A stretch of 64,000 nucleotides of DNA, taken from NCBI RefSeq assembly GCF_020687505.1, contig NZ_JAJEQT010000002.1, one strand, 5' to 3'. Positions within the stretch are counted from its first letter, which is position 1, and the number at the start of each line of letters is the position of its first letter. The notes beneath the pieces were generated by a model, which had not been told where the DNA came from, did not search any database, and was given only the letters and a program-made list of their open reading frames with translations. The DNA comes from Coprococcus_C hominis. Its GTDB lineage: Bacteria; Bacillota; Clostridia; Lachnospirales; Lachnospiraceae. A program made the position numbers and the translations under genes. This document shows positions 34,737 to 42,990 of this stretch, in pieces.

Positions 34737-36215
34737 GTGGAAAAGTTTTTTAAGATCAAAGAGAGAGGATCAACGCTTAAGACTGAGATCTTCGCAGGTA
34801 TCACAACCTTCTTCGCAATGGCTTACATTATCTTTGTAAACCCGAATCAGGTTGCTGCAGAGGGCGCAAATGGATGGCTTGTCGGATTAGGAGCTGATCC
34901 GGGAACTATGGGACAGATTTGGAATTCTGTATACATCGCATCTATCATCGTAGCGATCATCGGTACGTTGTTGATGGCATTTGTTGCAGATATGCCGTTT
35001 GCACAGGCGTGTGGAATGGGACTCAATTCCTTCTTCTGTACAATCTTCGTAGCTGGCTCTTTCTTCGCTGGTGAGGATGTTAAGACAGGCTATCAGGCAG
35101 GTCTTGTTATCGTATTTTTGTCAGGTGTTGTATTCCTGCTTCTTTCCGTAACCGGACTTCGTAAGTACATTGCAGTATCTATGCCGGAGTGCCTGAAGAA
35201 AGCAATTCCTGCAGGTATCGGTCTGTTCATCGCAATGATCGGTTTCAAGAATGCAGGTATCATCGAGGACAACCAGTACACATTTGTACAGTTCTACGAT
35301 TTCCATGGCAGAATCAAGCAGATCGGTACAGAGGTTGACGGCGTGATGGTAACAGGTCTGGATGTATGGCATCAGATTGTACCGGTTGTCGTCGCTTTGC
35401 TCGGTGTGCTTATCATTGCAATCCTTGCGAAGAAGGGAATTAAGTCAAACGTGATTATTGGAATCCTTGCATCAGCAGTACTTTATTATCTGTTTATGTG
35501 GGAGGTACCTTCTTTTGATATGAGCAATATTTCCCAGTCTTTCAAGGATTTTGCAAAAGTAGGTTTCTTAGGCGTATTTAATGGTGACGCATGGGATGCC
35601 GCATTTAACAGTTCGTATGTCGGCGGTGTATTCTCCGGAATTATGCTGATCGTAGCATTCTGTCTCGTAGACATGTTCGATACGATCGGAACCATCTATG
35701 GTACAGCCGCATCTGCAAACATGATGGATGAGAATGGTGATCCGATCAGCATGAATGAGTGTATGCTCTGTGACTCAATCGGTACAGTATCCGGTGCTCT
35801 GCTCGGTACATCTACATGTACAACATTCGTAGAGTCTGCATCTGGTGTTGGTGCCGGTGGTAGAACAGGATTTACAAGTATTATAACAGCACTTTGCTTC
35901 GTATTCTGTTTGTTCTTAAGCCCGCTTGCAAGCGTGATCCCAAGCTGTGCAACTGCACCGGCTCTGATCTATGTAGGTGTTCTTATGGCCAGAAACTTTG
36001 CAAAGGTAGATATGGACGATATGCTTTCAGCAGTTCCTGCGTTCCTTGCATTGATCATGATGCCTTTGACATATTCTATCTCAAATGGTATCGGTATCGG
36101 TGCAATCGCTTATGTTGTAATCGCTCTGTTCACAGGCAATTACAAGAAGAAGGATATCGTAATTACAGTTATCGCTGCATTGTTTGTATGTAAGTTTATC
36201 TTCGTCACGATGTAG
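34737..36215 (+). CDS. AzgA-type purine permease (NCS2 family)
   Basis: A 492-residue membrane transporter with about twelve to fourteen hydrophobic segments. The N-terminus TLKTEIFAGITTFFAMAYI and the ACGMGLNSFF segment are typical of the AzgA group of NCS2 permeases, which import adenine, guanine or hypoxanthine with protons. The MFDTIGTIYG and STCTTFVESASGVGAGGRTG segments are the conserved substrate-site regions. The start is GTG with GAGAGGAG upstream. It lies 29 bp after ppk1 without a terminator between, so it may belong to the same transcript. Confidence 0.92.
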   Translation: MEKFFKIKERGSTLKTEIFAGITTFFAMAYIIFVNPNQVAAEGANGWLVGLGADPGTMGQIWNSVYIASIIVAIIGTLLMAFVADMPFAQACGMGLNSFFCTIFVAGSFFAGEDVKTGYQAGLVIVFLSGVVFLLLSVTGLRKYIAVSMPECLKKAIPAGIGLFIAMIGFKNAGIIEDNQYTFVQFYDFHGRIKQIGTEVDGVMVTGLDVWHQIVPVVVALLGVLIIAILAKKGIKSNVIIGILASAVLYYLFMWEVPSFDMSNISQSFKDFAKVGFLGVFNGDAWDAAFNSSYVGGVFSGIMLIVAFCLVDMFDTIGTIYGTAASANMMDENGDPISMNECMLCDSIGTVSGALLGTSTCTTFVESASGVGAGGRTGFTSIITALCFVFCLFLSPLASVIPSCATAPALIYVGVLMARNFAKVDMDDMLSAVPAFLALIMMPLTYSISNGIGIGAIAYVVIALFTGNYKKKDIVITVIAALFVCKFIFVTM

Positions 36216-36245
36216 CCGGATTGTAAAGCAAATAATATGGAAACA

Positions 36246-36282
36246 AAAGAGGATCGTACTTGCGGGGTGCGGTCCTTTTTTA
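36246..36282 (+). terminator. Terminator after the purine permease
   Basis: AGGATCGTAC pairs with GTGCGGTCCT around a G-rich loop, followed by six T. Confidence 0.8.
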
Positions 36283-36382
36283 TTGTATACGGACCGCCAC
36301 TATACAATGTTCACAATCCAAATTGTGCAAGATGACGAATAACAGGAAGAAAACAGATTAAAATATTGGATAGTATTGCTTG

Positions 36383-36410
36383 TTGACTAATTTGCTATAT
36401 GTGTTATACT
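36383..36410 (+). promoter_or_regulatory. Promoter of clpB
   Basis: TTGACT at 36383-36388 and TATACT at 36405-36410 with a 16-bp spacer. No CIRCE inverted repeat is seen, and no convincing CtsR heptad repeat, so heat-shock control is not evident from sequence. Confidence 0.7.
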
Positions 36411-36459
36411 TCAACTAGAACAGAAAGAGAGATACAGATCCGGAAGGGAGTTGAGAAGT

Positions 36460-39039
36460 ATGGATGCTGAAAAGTTTACAAAGAAGTCATTAGAGGTAAT
36501 AGAAAGTTGTGAGAAGCTTGCGTATGAGTATAACAATCAGGAACTGACGCAGGCGCATTTAATGTATGCACTTGTGACGGTGGAAGACAGTCTGATTGCG
36601 AAGCTGCTTACGAATATGGGAATCAATATGGATGCGTTTACCGGCGAATGTGAGAAACTGGTTGCAAACCGGCCGAAGGTATCGGGCGGACAGTTGTTTA
36701 CAAGTCCGGAATTTTCCAAGGCATTGATTCAGGCAGAAAAAGAAGCAAAACAGATGGGTGATGACTACATTTCTGTCGAGCACATTTTCTTGGGTCTGCT
36801 TGAGAAGGCAGATAAGGATATCAAGCGAGTGATAAATGCGTATGGTATCACAAGAGGTAAATTCCTTGAGGTGCTGGCGAATATCCGTGGCAACCGGAAG
36901 GTAGAAAGTGATAATCCAGAGGATACTTACGATGCATTGAATAAATATGGATACAACCTGGTAGAGCGGGCGCGGGAGCAGAAGCTGGATCCGGTCATCG
37001 GTCGTGACAATGAGATCCGAAATATTATCCGAATCCTGTCCCGTAAGACAAAGAACAATCCGGTCTTAATCGGTGAACCGGGTGTTGGTAAGACTGCCGC
37101 AATCGAAGGACTGGCACAGCGTATCGTGCGTGGCGATGTGCCGGATTCGCTGAAGGATAAAGATATTTTCGCATTGGATATGGGTGCACTGTTAGCGGGT
37201 GCCAAGTATCGTGGTGAGTTCGAGGAGCGTCTGAAGGCAGTCCTTGATGAAGTGAAGAATTCCGAAGGTCATCTGATCTTATTTATCGATGAGATTCATA
37301 CAATCGTCGGAGCTGGTAAGACCGAGGGCTCTATGGATGCGGGCAATATGCTGAAGCCTATGCTTGCGCGTGGTGAGCTGCACTGTATCGGTGCGACAAC
37401 GCTGGATGAATATCGGAAATACATTGAGAAGGATGCGGCATTGGAACGTCGTTTCCAGCCGGTTATGGTAAATGAGCCGACCGTGGAAGATACGATTTCC
37501 ATCCTGCGAGGTATCAAGAACCGTTACGAAGTGTTCCACGGTGTCAAGATCAGCGATGGTGCATTGGTCAGTGCGGCAACACTTTCAAATCGTTATATCA
37601 CAGATCGTTTCCTGCCGGATAAGGCAATCGACCTGGTTGATGAAGCATGTGCGATGATTAAGACAGAACTTGATTCGATGCCTGCCGAATTGGATGAGAT
37701 TTCCAGAAAGATCATGCAGCGGGAAATTGAGGAAGCAGCACTTAAGAATGAAACAGATCATCTGAGTCAGGATCGTCTGGAGGTACTCCGGAAGGAATTG
37801 GAGGAACTGCGGGAACAGTCCAAACAGATGAAGGCAACATGGGAACACGAGAAGCAGGATGTTGAACGTGTACGGAAGCTTAGAGAAGAGTTAGAAGATG
37901 TGAATAACCAGATTCAGGTTGCACAGCGCGAGTATAATCTGGAGAAGGCAGCAGAACTGCAATATGGTAAGCTGCCGCAGATCAAGCAGGAGTTGGAACG
38001 TCTCGAAGCACAGGTTAGTGAGAAAGACAGAAGCCTGGTGCATGAGTGTGTTACAGAGGAAGAGATTGCGAAGATTGTTGCAAAGTGGACAGGAATTCCA
38101 GTTGCAAAGCTGACGGAGAGTGAGCGTAACAAGACCTTGCACCTTGGCGATGAGCTACACAAACGTGTTGTTGGACAGGATGTGGCAGTGCAGTTAGTCA
38201 GCGATTCCATCATTCGTTCGAAGGCAGGTATCAAGGATCCGACAAAGCCGATTGGATCGTTCTTATTCCTTGGACCAACTGGTGTAGGTAAGACAGAACT
38301 TGCGAAGTCGCTTGCTGCTGCATTGTTTGATAATGAAGCAAACATGGTGCGTATCGATATGAGTGAGTACATGGAGAAGCACAGTGTGGCACGACTGATC
38401 GGAGCACCTCCGGGATATGTTGGATACGATGAAGGCGGACAGCTCACAGAGGCAGTCAGACGGAAGCCATATTCCGTAGTCCTTTTTGATGAGGTAGAAA
38501 AGGCACATCCGGATGTATTCAATGTACTGTTACAGGTGCTTGATGATGGACGTATCACAGACTCGAAGGGCAAGACCGTCGATTTCAAGAATACGATTCT
38601 GATCATGACATCCAACATTGGCTCCGAGTATCTGCTTGAAGGTATTGATGAGAATGGTGAGATCAAGCCAGAGGCATCGGCACAGGTTATGGCAGGCTTG
38701 AAGAATCATTTCCGTCCGGAGTTTTTGAACCGTCTGGATGAGATTATCATGTTCAAGCCGCTTGACAAGGCGTCTATCAGTGGTATTGTCAACCTGTTGC
38801 TTGCAGATCTGAATAAGCGGATTGCAGATAAGGAGCTGACACTGAAGCTTACCGATGCAGCGATGGATCATGTCATTGAAGCCGGTTACGATCCGCATTA
38901 CGGAGCACGACCACTCAAGCGTTATCTGCAGAAGAATGTGGAGACACTGGTTGCAAAGAGCATCCTGTCGAATGAGCTTCGTGCAGGCGATACGATTACG
39001 CTTGATTATGATGGCAATGCGTTGTATATCAAGAAGTAA
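36460..39039 (+). CDS. clpB: ATP-dependent chaperone ClpB
   Basis: An 859-residue disaggregase with two AAA+ domains. The N-terminal domain (1-145) has two Clp repeats (NQELTQAHLMYAL, DDYISVEHIFLGLL). The first Walker A is GEPGVGKT near 205, with LFIDEIHT as Walker B. A long coiled-coil middle domain spans about 405-525 (Glu/Lys/Arg-rich), which marks ClpB rather than ClpC. The second Walker A is GPTGVGKT near 600, followed by GAPPGYVGYDEGGQLTEAVR and the ClpB-type DDGRITDSKGKTVDFKN. ATG 36460 follows GGAAGGGAG; an upstream TTG in frame is less likely. A terminator follows. Confidence 0.95.
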   Translation: MDAEKFTKKSLEVIESCEKLAYEYNNQELTQAHLMYALVTVEDSLIAKLLTNMGINMDAFTGECEKLVANRPKVSGGQLFTSPEFSKALIQAEKEAKQMGDDYISVEHIFLGLLEKADKDIKRVINAYGITRGKFLEVLANIRGNRKVESDNPEDTYDALNKYGYNLVERAREQKLDPVIGRDNEIRNIIRILSRKTKNNPVLIGEPGVGKTAAIEGLAQRIVRGDVPDSLKDKDIFALDMGALLAGAKYRGEFEERLKAVLDEVKNSEGHLILFIDEIHTIVGAGKTEGSMDAGNMLKPMLARGELHCIGATTLDEYRKYIEKDAALERRFQPVMVNEPTVEDTISILRGIKNRYEVFHGVKISDGALVSAATLSNRYITDRFLPDKAIDLVDEACAMIKTELDSMPAELDEISRKIMQREIEEAALKNETDHLSQDRLEVLRKELEELREQSKQMKATWEHEKQDVERVRKLREELEDVNNQIQVAQREYNLEKAAELQYGKLPQIKQELERLEAQVSEKDRSLVHECVTEEEIAKIVAKWTGIPVAKLTESERNKTLHLGDELHKRVVGQDVAVQLVSDSIIRSKAGIKDPTKPIGSFLFLGPTGVGKTELAKSLAAALFDNEANMVRIDMSEYMEKHSVARLIGAPPGYVGYDEGGQLTEAVRRKPYSVVLFDEVEKAHPDVFNVLLQVLDDGRITDSKGKTVDFKNTILIMTSNIGSEYLLEGIDENGEIKPEASAQVMAGLKNHFRPEFLNRLDEIIMFKPLDKASISGIVNLLLADLNKRIADKELTLKLTDAAMDHVIEAGYDPHYGARPLKRYLQKNVETLVAKSILSNELRAGDTITLDYDGNALYIKK

Positions 39040-39054
39040 GCTATATAGAATTGG

Positions 39055-39099
39055 AATACCGTCAATATGGGAGCAATCCTGTATTGACGGTATTTTTTT
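39055..39099 (+). terminator. Terminator of clpB
   Basis: A 12-bp stem (ATACCGTCAATA region with its complement) and a loop containing GGGAGCAAT, followed by seven T. Confidence 0.88.
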
Positions 39100-39173
39100 C
39101 GCCCGATTACGTGGGAGCATGATTTCGTACAGCAATTCTGCTTAAGTATCAGACTGTGCGCATAGTTGCTCGA

Positions 39174-39217
39174 TGTCAATATTGGAGCAAATGTCAGTAT
39201 TTGACATATTGCTCCTA
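39174..39217 (+). repeat. Hairpin resembling a second copy of the clpB terminator motif
   Basis: TGTCAATATTGGAGCAA followed by TATTTGACA repeats the order seen in the clpB terminator (TCAATATGGGAGCAA then TATTGAC). Here 39184-39196 pairs with 39202-39215, giving GGAGCAAATGTCA against its complement with one bulge, and there is no T-tract. The rest of 39100-39323 shows no gene. Confidence 0.6.
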
Positions 39218-39323
39218 AAAGGTTGTTCAGCCTACAAAAAAATGGTAAAATAAGCAAGGCAAAAGTGATGGGAGTTGCACATGAACGATGTTTGTGGAAA
39301 ACTCTGCGAAAGGAGACAAAACT

Positions 39324-40634
39324 ATGTGGGCAAACGAAAGCGTATTTTATCAGATTTATCCGCTTGGCTTCTGTGGTGCACCATTTGAAAACGATGGAAA
39401 ATTGGTGTCACGAATCAAGAAGGTGGAGGACTGGATTCCTCACATCCAGAAGCTTGGCGCAAACGCAATATATTTTTCACCGGTATTCGAGAGCGATACA
39501 CACGGCTACAATACGAGAGATTATACGAAGATCGACTGCCGTCTTGGCACGAACGAGGATTTCAAGGAGGTTGTCGATAAGCTGCATGCAGCAGGAATCA
39601 AGGTTGTCTTGGATGGTGTATTTAACCATGTGGGACGCGGCTTCTGGGCATTTCAGGATGTATTGAAAAACCGTTGGGATTCCCCGTACAAAGACTGGTT
39701 CCATATCAGCTTCGATGGCAATTCCAACTATAACGACGGACTCTGGTACGAGGGCTGGGAAGGAAACTTTGACCTTGTCAAATTAAACCTTCGGAACGAG
39801 GAAGTGATCCAGCACATCTTGTCCTGTGTTAAGGGCTGGATCGATGAGTTCGATATCGACGGTCTCCGTCTGGATGTGGCATATTGCTTAGACCACGATT
39901 TTATCCGCAGACTACGCGCACACTGTGACGGACTGAAACAGGATTTCTTCTTATTAGGAGAATTGCTGCACGGCGATTACAATGTATTTGTAAATGATGG
40001 CATGCTGCACAGTGCGACAAACTATATGTGCTATAAGGGACTTTACTCAAGCTTCAACTGCATGAACATGTTCGAGATCATTCACAGTCTCCTGCAGCAG
40101 TTTGGACCAGAAGAATGGACGCGATACAAAGGAAAGCATTTCCTGTCCTTCGTCGATAATCACGATGTGACAAGAGTCGCAAGCATCCTGACGAATAAGA
40201 ACCATTTGCCTCTCATTTATGCACTTGCGTTTGGTATGCCGGGTATCCCTTGTGTATACTATGGAAGCGAGTGGGGTGCAGAAGGCAGAAAAGAAGAGGG
40301 CGATCCGTCCTTGAGATTGAGCTATGAGAAGCCGGAATGGAACGAACTGACTGACTGGATCAGCAAGCTCGCGGAAGCGAAGAAGCACAGCGAAGCATTG
40401 AACTATGGTGGATTCCGTTCGGTTGTACTTACGAATCATCAGTGTATCTTCGAACGTCGTTCGGAGCATGAGCGTGTGCTTGTGGCAATCAATGCAAGCG
40501 ACCAGCCGTACACGGCGCATTTTGATGCCGGATGCGGAACCGCACAGGATCTGATTACCGGACAGCCACACGACTTCGGTGGTGGCTCTGAACTTCCTCC
40601 ATATTCCGCAGCATTCTGGAAGATGGAGCACTAA
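39324..40634 (+). CDS. GH13 alpha-amylase family glycosidase
   Basis: A 436-residue cytoplasmic enzyme (no signal peptide) of glycoside hydrolase family 13. Conserved regions are GVFNHVG (region I), GLRLDVAYCLD with the nucleophile Asp (II), LLGELLHGDY with the acid/base Glu (III) and FVDNHDV (IV). The overall pattern and size fit maltodextrin glucosidase or cyclomaltodextrinase-like enzymes acting on short malto-oligosaccharides. The start chosen has AAAGGAGA nine bases upstream; the frame is open a dozen codons earlier. The small C-terminal beta domain is present (about 365-436). Confidence 0.9.
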   Translation: MWANESVFYQIYPLGFCGAPFENDGKLVSRIKKVEDWIPHIQKLGANAIYFSPVFESDTHGYNTRDYTKIDCRLGTNEDFKEVVDKLHAAGIKVVLDGVFNHVGRGFWAFQDVLKNRWDSPYKDWFHISFDGNSNYNDGLWYEGWEGNFDLVKLNLRNEEVIQHILSCVKGWIDEFDIDGLRLDVAYCLDHDFIRRLRAHCDGLKQDFFLLGELLHGDYNVFVNDGMLHSATNYMCYKGLYSSFNCMNMFEIIHSLLQQFGPEEWTRYKGKHFLSFVDNHDVTRVASILTNKNHLPLIYALAFGMPGIPCVYYGSEWGAEGRKEEGDPSLRLSYEKPEWNELTDWISKLAEAKKHSEALNYGGFRSVVLTNHQCIFERRSEHERVLVAINASDQPYTAHFDAGCGTAQDLITGQPHDFGGGSELPPYSAAFWKMEH

Positions 40635-40646
40635 TCATCAACAAAT

Positions 40647-40697
40647 AAAAAGTCTCGCATAAACTATACAGAAAGTGTATGTTTGCGAGGCTTTTTT
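40647..40697 (+). terminator. Terminator hairpin covering the amidase ribosome binding site
   Basis: The left arm (40647-40670) and right arm (40676-40697) pair over some 22 positions with two bulges, and the stem ends in six T. The right arm contains GAGG (40687-40690), the only plausible ribosome site for the amidase, whose ATG begins at the next base after the T-tract. Confidence 0.82.
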
Positions 40698-41630
40698 ATG
40701 GCAGTGAAAATCGTAATCGACGCCGGACATGGCGGATATGACGCCGGTGCTACGTATAATGGAAGAAGAGAGAAGGACGATACGCTGGCACTGGCACTTG
40801 CGGTCGGTGAGATATTGGAGGCACAGGGATACGATGTTGTCTACACACGGACGGACGATGTCTACGATTCGCCAGTGCAGAAAGCGCGGATTGGAAATGA
40901 AAGCGGTGCAGATTTCTTTGTATCGATTCACCGGAATTCCTCCCCGACACCAAACCAGTACAATGGCGTGCAGACACTGATCTATAACAACGCCGGACTC
41001 AAGGCAACAATGGCGGAAAATGTGAACAAAGAATTGGAACAGGTCGGCTACCGGAATATCAACGTGGTGGAGCGACCGGATCTTGCGGTACTCCGACGGA
41101 CGAGAATGCCTGCAATCCTGGTAGAAGCAGGATTTATCAACAGCGATGTGGATAACAATCTTTTTGATACGAAATTCTCTGAGACAGCAGAGGCAATTGC
41201 GCGCGGCATCGATGAGACAATCCGAGATGCCGGATATACGGTTGCGCAGGGAGATATGCGAAGCGATGTTGCACAGGTGAGTGCTCCTGTATCAGAGGAA
41301 ATGTATATCGCTAAGTCAGAGAACGATGCATCCGGTACGCAGATGGTAAATGAATATTATGGAATTTCACGGACGATTCCAGTATTTGCAGAAGAAACGT
41401 CGCAGCAACCAATCGGCTATCAGATACTGGTTGGCATCTACCGGGCGTTTGGAACTGCATCGTATCAGGCAAATCGGTTTATCAATGCAGGATACGACGC
41501 AATGGTATATGAGGATGAAGGGCTGTATCAGGTGCGTGTCGGAAATTATGATACGATCGAAGATGCAATTATTGCACAGCGGGAATTGCGCGATCGTGGA
41601 TATGATACGCTGATTGTGCGGAAAATGTAA
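40698..41630 (+). CDS. N-acetylmuramoyl-L-alanine amidase with SPOR domain
   Basis: A 310-residue protein. Residues 1-180 are an Amidase_3 zinc hydrolase: VIDAGHGGYDAGA with the first His, the Glu in the next segment, FVSIHRNSS with the second His, and the catalytic Glu in ILVEAGFIN. Residues about 235-310 are a SPOR domain (YQILVGIYRAFG and onward) that binds denuded glycan. No signal peptide is evident from the ATG. The alternative TTG five codons upstream adds only RGFF, so secretion is unexplained; the CwlC-type mother-cell lytic amidases also lack one. The start codon abuts a terminator hairpin, so expression may depend on readthrough or refolding. Confidence 0.9.
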   Translation: MAVKIVIDAGHGGYDAGATYNGRREKDDTLALALAVGEILEAQGYDVVYTRTDDVYDSPVQKARIGNESGADFFVSIHRNSSPTPNQYNGVQTLIYNNAGLKATMAENVNKELEQVGYRNINVVERPDLAVLRRTRMPAILVEAGFINSDVDNNLFDTKFSETAEAIARGIDETIRDAGYTVAQGDMRSDVAQVSAPVSEEMYIAKSENDASGTQMVNEYYGISRTIPVFAEETSQQPIGYQILVGIYRAFGTASYQANRFINAGYDAMVYEDEGLYQVRVGNYDTIEDAIIAQRELRDRGYDTLIVRKM

Positions 41631-41649
41631 ATAAAAGTGAAAATGGGTA

Positions 41650-41678
41650 TTGACAACTATAGGTTTACGTGATAAAGT
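41650..41678 (+). promoter_or_regulatory. Promoter of the rplJ-rplL operon
   Basis: TTGACA at 41650-41655 and TAAAGT at 41673-41678 with a 17-bp spacer, just upstream of the L10 leader. Confidence 0.75.
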
Positions 41679-41684
41679 AGCAAA

Positions 41685-41803
41685 TGATGAACTGCCGTAG
41701 ACAGTAGGTGCCGCGAGGCATAAGCAGGAAAACGCCTACCGAGGAAGAGTCGTGATGAACGAATTTTAACTCTCATACTGCGGTGTGGGAGTTTTTCTTT
41801 TAA
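41685..41803 (+). ncRNA. Ribosomal protein L10 leader with terminator-like hairpin
   Basis: The segment CCGTAGACAGTAGGTGCC, then GAGGCATAAGC and CCTACCGAGG, matches the L10-binding leader of Gram-positive rplJL operons. In that leader L10(L12)4 binds a kink-turn region to repress its own synthesis. The pairing GTAGG/CCTAC is visible. It ends in an intrinsic-terminator hairpin (41768-41801, ACTCTCATAC with complement, then TTTTTCTTTT), consistent with attenuation. Confidence 0.9.
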
Positions 41804-41841
41804 GTGCAGTTTCCGTTAATATTATAAGGAGGTGCAAGACT

Positions 41842-42330
41842 TTGGCTAAGATCGAGTTAAAACAGCCTGTCGTTGAGGAAATCAAAGAGAATATTAAGGA
41901 CGCTAAGTCAGTAGTATTGGTTGATTACCGTGGACTTACAGTTGATCAGGATACACAGCTTCGTAAGTCAATGAGAGAGGCAGATGTCATTTACAAGGTA
42001 TACAAGAATACCATGGTAAAGCTTGCTATTGCTGGTACAGAGTTCGAGTCTTTGAAGGACGAGCTCGAAGGACCTACAGCCGTTGTTATCTCTAAGACAG
42101 ATGCGACAGCTCCTGCAAGATTGGCAGCTAATTTCGCTAAGGCGAACCCAGCGCTTGAACTTAAGAGTGGTGTTGTTGAGGGTACTCATTACGACACAGA
42201 CGGCATTAAGAAAATCGCTACAATTCCTTCCAGAGACGAACTTATCTCTAAGTTCCTTGGAAGCATCCAGTCACCAATTACAAACTTTGCTCGTGTTATT
42301 AAGCAGATCGCTGAGAGCAAGGAAGCTTAA
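41842..42330 (+). CDS. rplJ: 50S ribosomal protein L10
   Basis: A 162-residue ribosomal stalk base protein. The start is TTG, seven bases after AAGGAGGTG, giving MAKIELKQPVVEEIKENIK. KSVVLVDYRGLTVDQDTQLR is the conserved N-terminal domain, and the C-terminal helix (about 135-162) binds L7/L12 dimers. The leader upstream is its autoregulatory site. rplL follows after 62 bp. Confidence 0.96.
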   Translation: MAKIELKQPVVEEIKENIKDAKSVVLVDYRGLTVDQDTQLRKSMREADVIYKVYKNTMVKLAIAGTEFESLKDELEGPTAVVISKTDATAPARLAANFAKANPALELKSGVVEGTHYDTDGIKKIATIPSRDELISKFLGSIQSPITNFARVIKQIAESKEA

Positions 42331-42392
42331 TTGGAATCGTTGAGATTGGAAATTACAAAACAAATTTAAATTTATAATGGAGGATTATTATT

Positions 42393-42761
42393 ATGACAAC
42401 TCAGGAAATTATTGAAGTTATCAAAGGTTTATCAGTATTAGAGTTAAATGACCTTGTAAAGGCATGTGAGGAAGAGTTCGGCGTATCTGCAGCAGCAGGC
42501 GTTGTAGTTGCAGCAGCAGGTGCAGACGGTGCTGGCGCAGCTGAGGAGAAGGATTCCTTCGACGTAGAGCTTACAGAAGTAGGTCCTAACAAGGTTAAGG
42601 TTATCAAGGTTGTTCGTGACTGTACAGGTCTTGGACTTAAGGAAGCTAAGGACGTTGTTGATGGCGCTCCTAAGGTTCTTAAGGAAGGTGCTTCTAAGGA
42701 AGAGGCTAACGAGATCAAGGAGAAGCTTGAGGCTGAAGGCGCTAAGGTTACTCTTAAGTAA
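42393..42761 (+). CDS. rplL: 50S ribosomal protein L7/L12
   Basis: A 122-residue acidic stalk protein. The N-terminal dimerisation helix pair (EIIEVIKGLSVLELNDLVKA) is followed by an Ala/Gly-rich hinge (about 35-52). The C-terminal factor-binding domain has VGPNKVKVIKVVRDCTGLGL and LKEAKDVVDGAPK. It ends with a clear terminator before rpoB. Confidence 0.97.
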   Translation: MTTQEIIEVIKGLSVLELNDLVKACEEEFGVSAAAGVVVAAAGADGAGAAEEKDSFDVELTEVGPNKVKVIKVVRDCTGLGLKEAKDVVDGAPKVLKEGASKEEANEIKEKLEAEGAKVTLK

Positions 42762-42781
42762 TTTCGACTTAAACATTAAAT

Positions 42782-42814
42782 GTCCGGTTTGGCAGATGCC
42801 AAGCCGGATTTTTT
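42782..42814 (+). terminator. Terminator after rplL
   Basis: TCCGGTTTGGC pairs with GCCAAGCCGGA around AGAT, followed by six T. It separates rplJL from rpoBC, perhaps incompletely. Confidence 0.88.
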
Positions 42815-42875
42815 ATCTAAGAAATGATACAAAGAAATCTTTTTTATTTTTCTGCAATTTTTTTCAAAAAGTGTG

Positions 42876-42904
42876 TTGACACAAATTTCCAACCATGATA
42901 GTAT
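42876..42904 (+). promoter_or_regulatory. Promoter of rpoBC
   Basis: TTGACA at 42876-42881 and TAGTAT at 42899-42904 with a 17-bp spacer, giving rpoBC its own promoter after the rplL terminator. Confidence 0.7.
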
Positions 42905-42990
42905 AGTAAAATGTCATTACTATGGATATGTGTGCTATAAATTCGGATAGTAAAGAAAAAACCAAATAAATTCAAGGGGTGAATGCGTCG

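Noticed and set aside
36300..36459. CIRCE or CtsR operator upstream of clpB
   Set aside because: Neither the CIRCE inverted repeat nor a tandem GGTCAAA heptad could be found.
36460..39039. Possible ClpC identity
   Set aside because: The middle domain is about 120 residues long as in ClpB, the ClpB-type segments are present, and no McsA/McsB/CtsR genes are adjacent.
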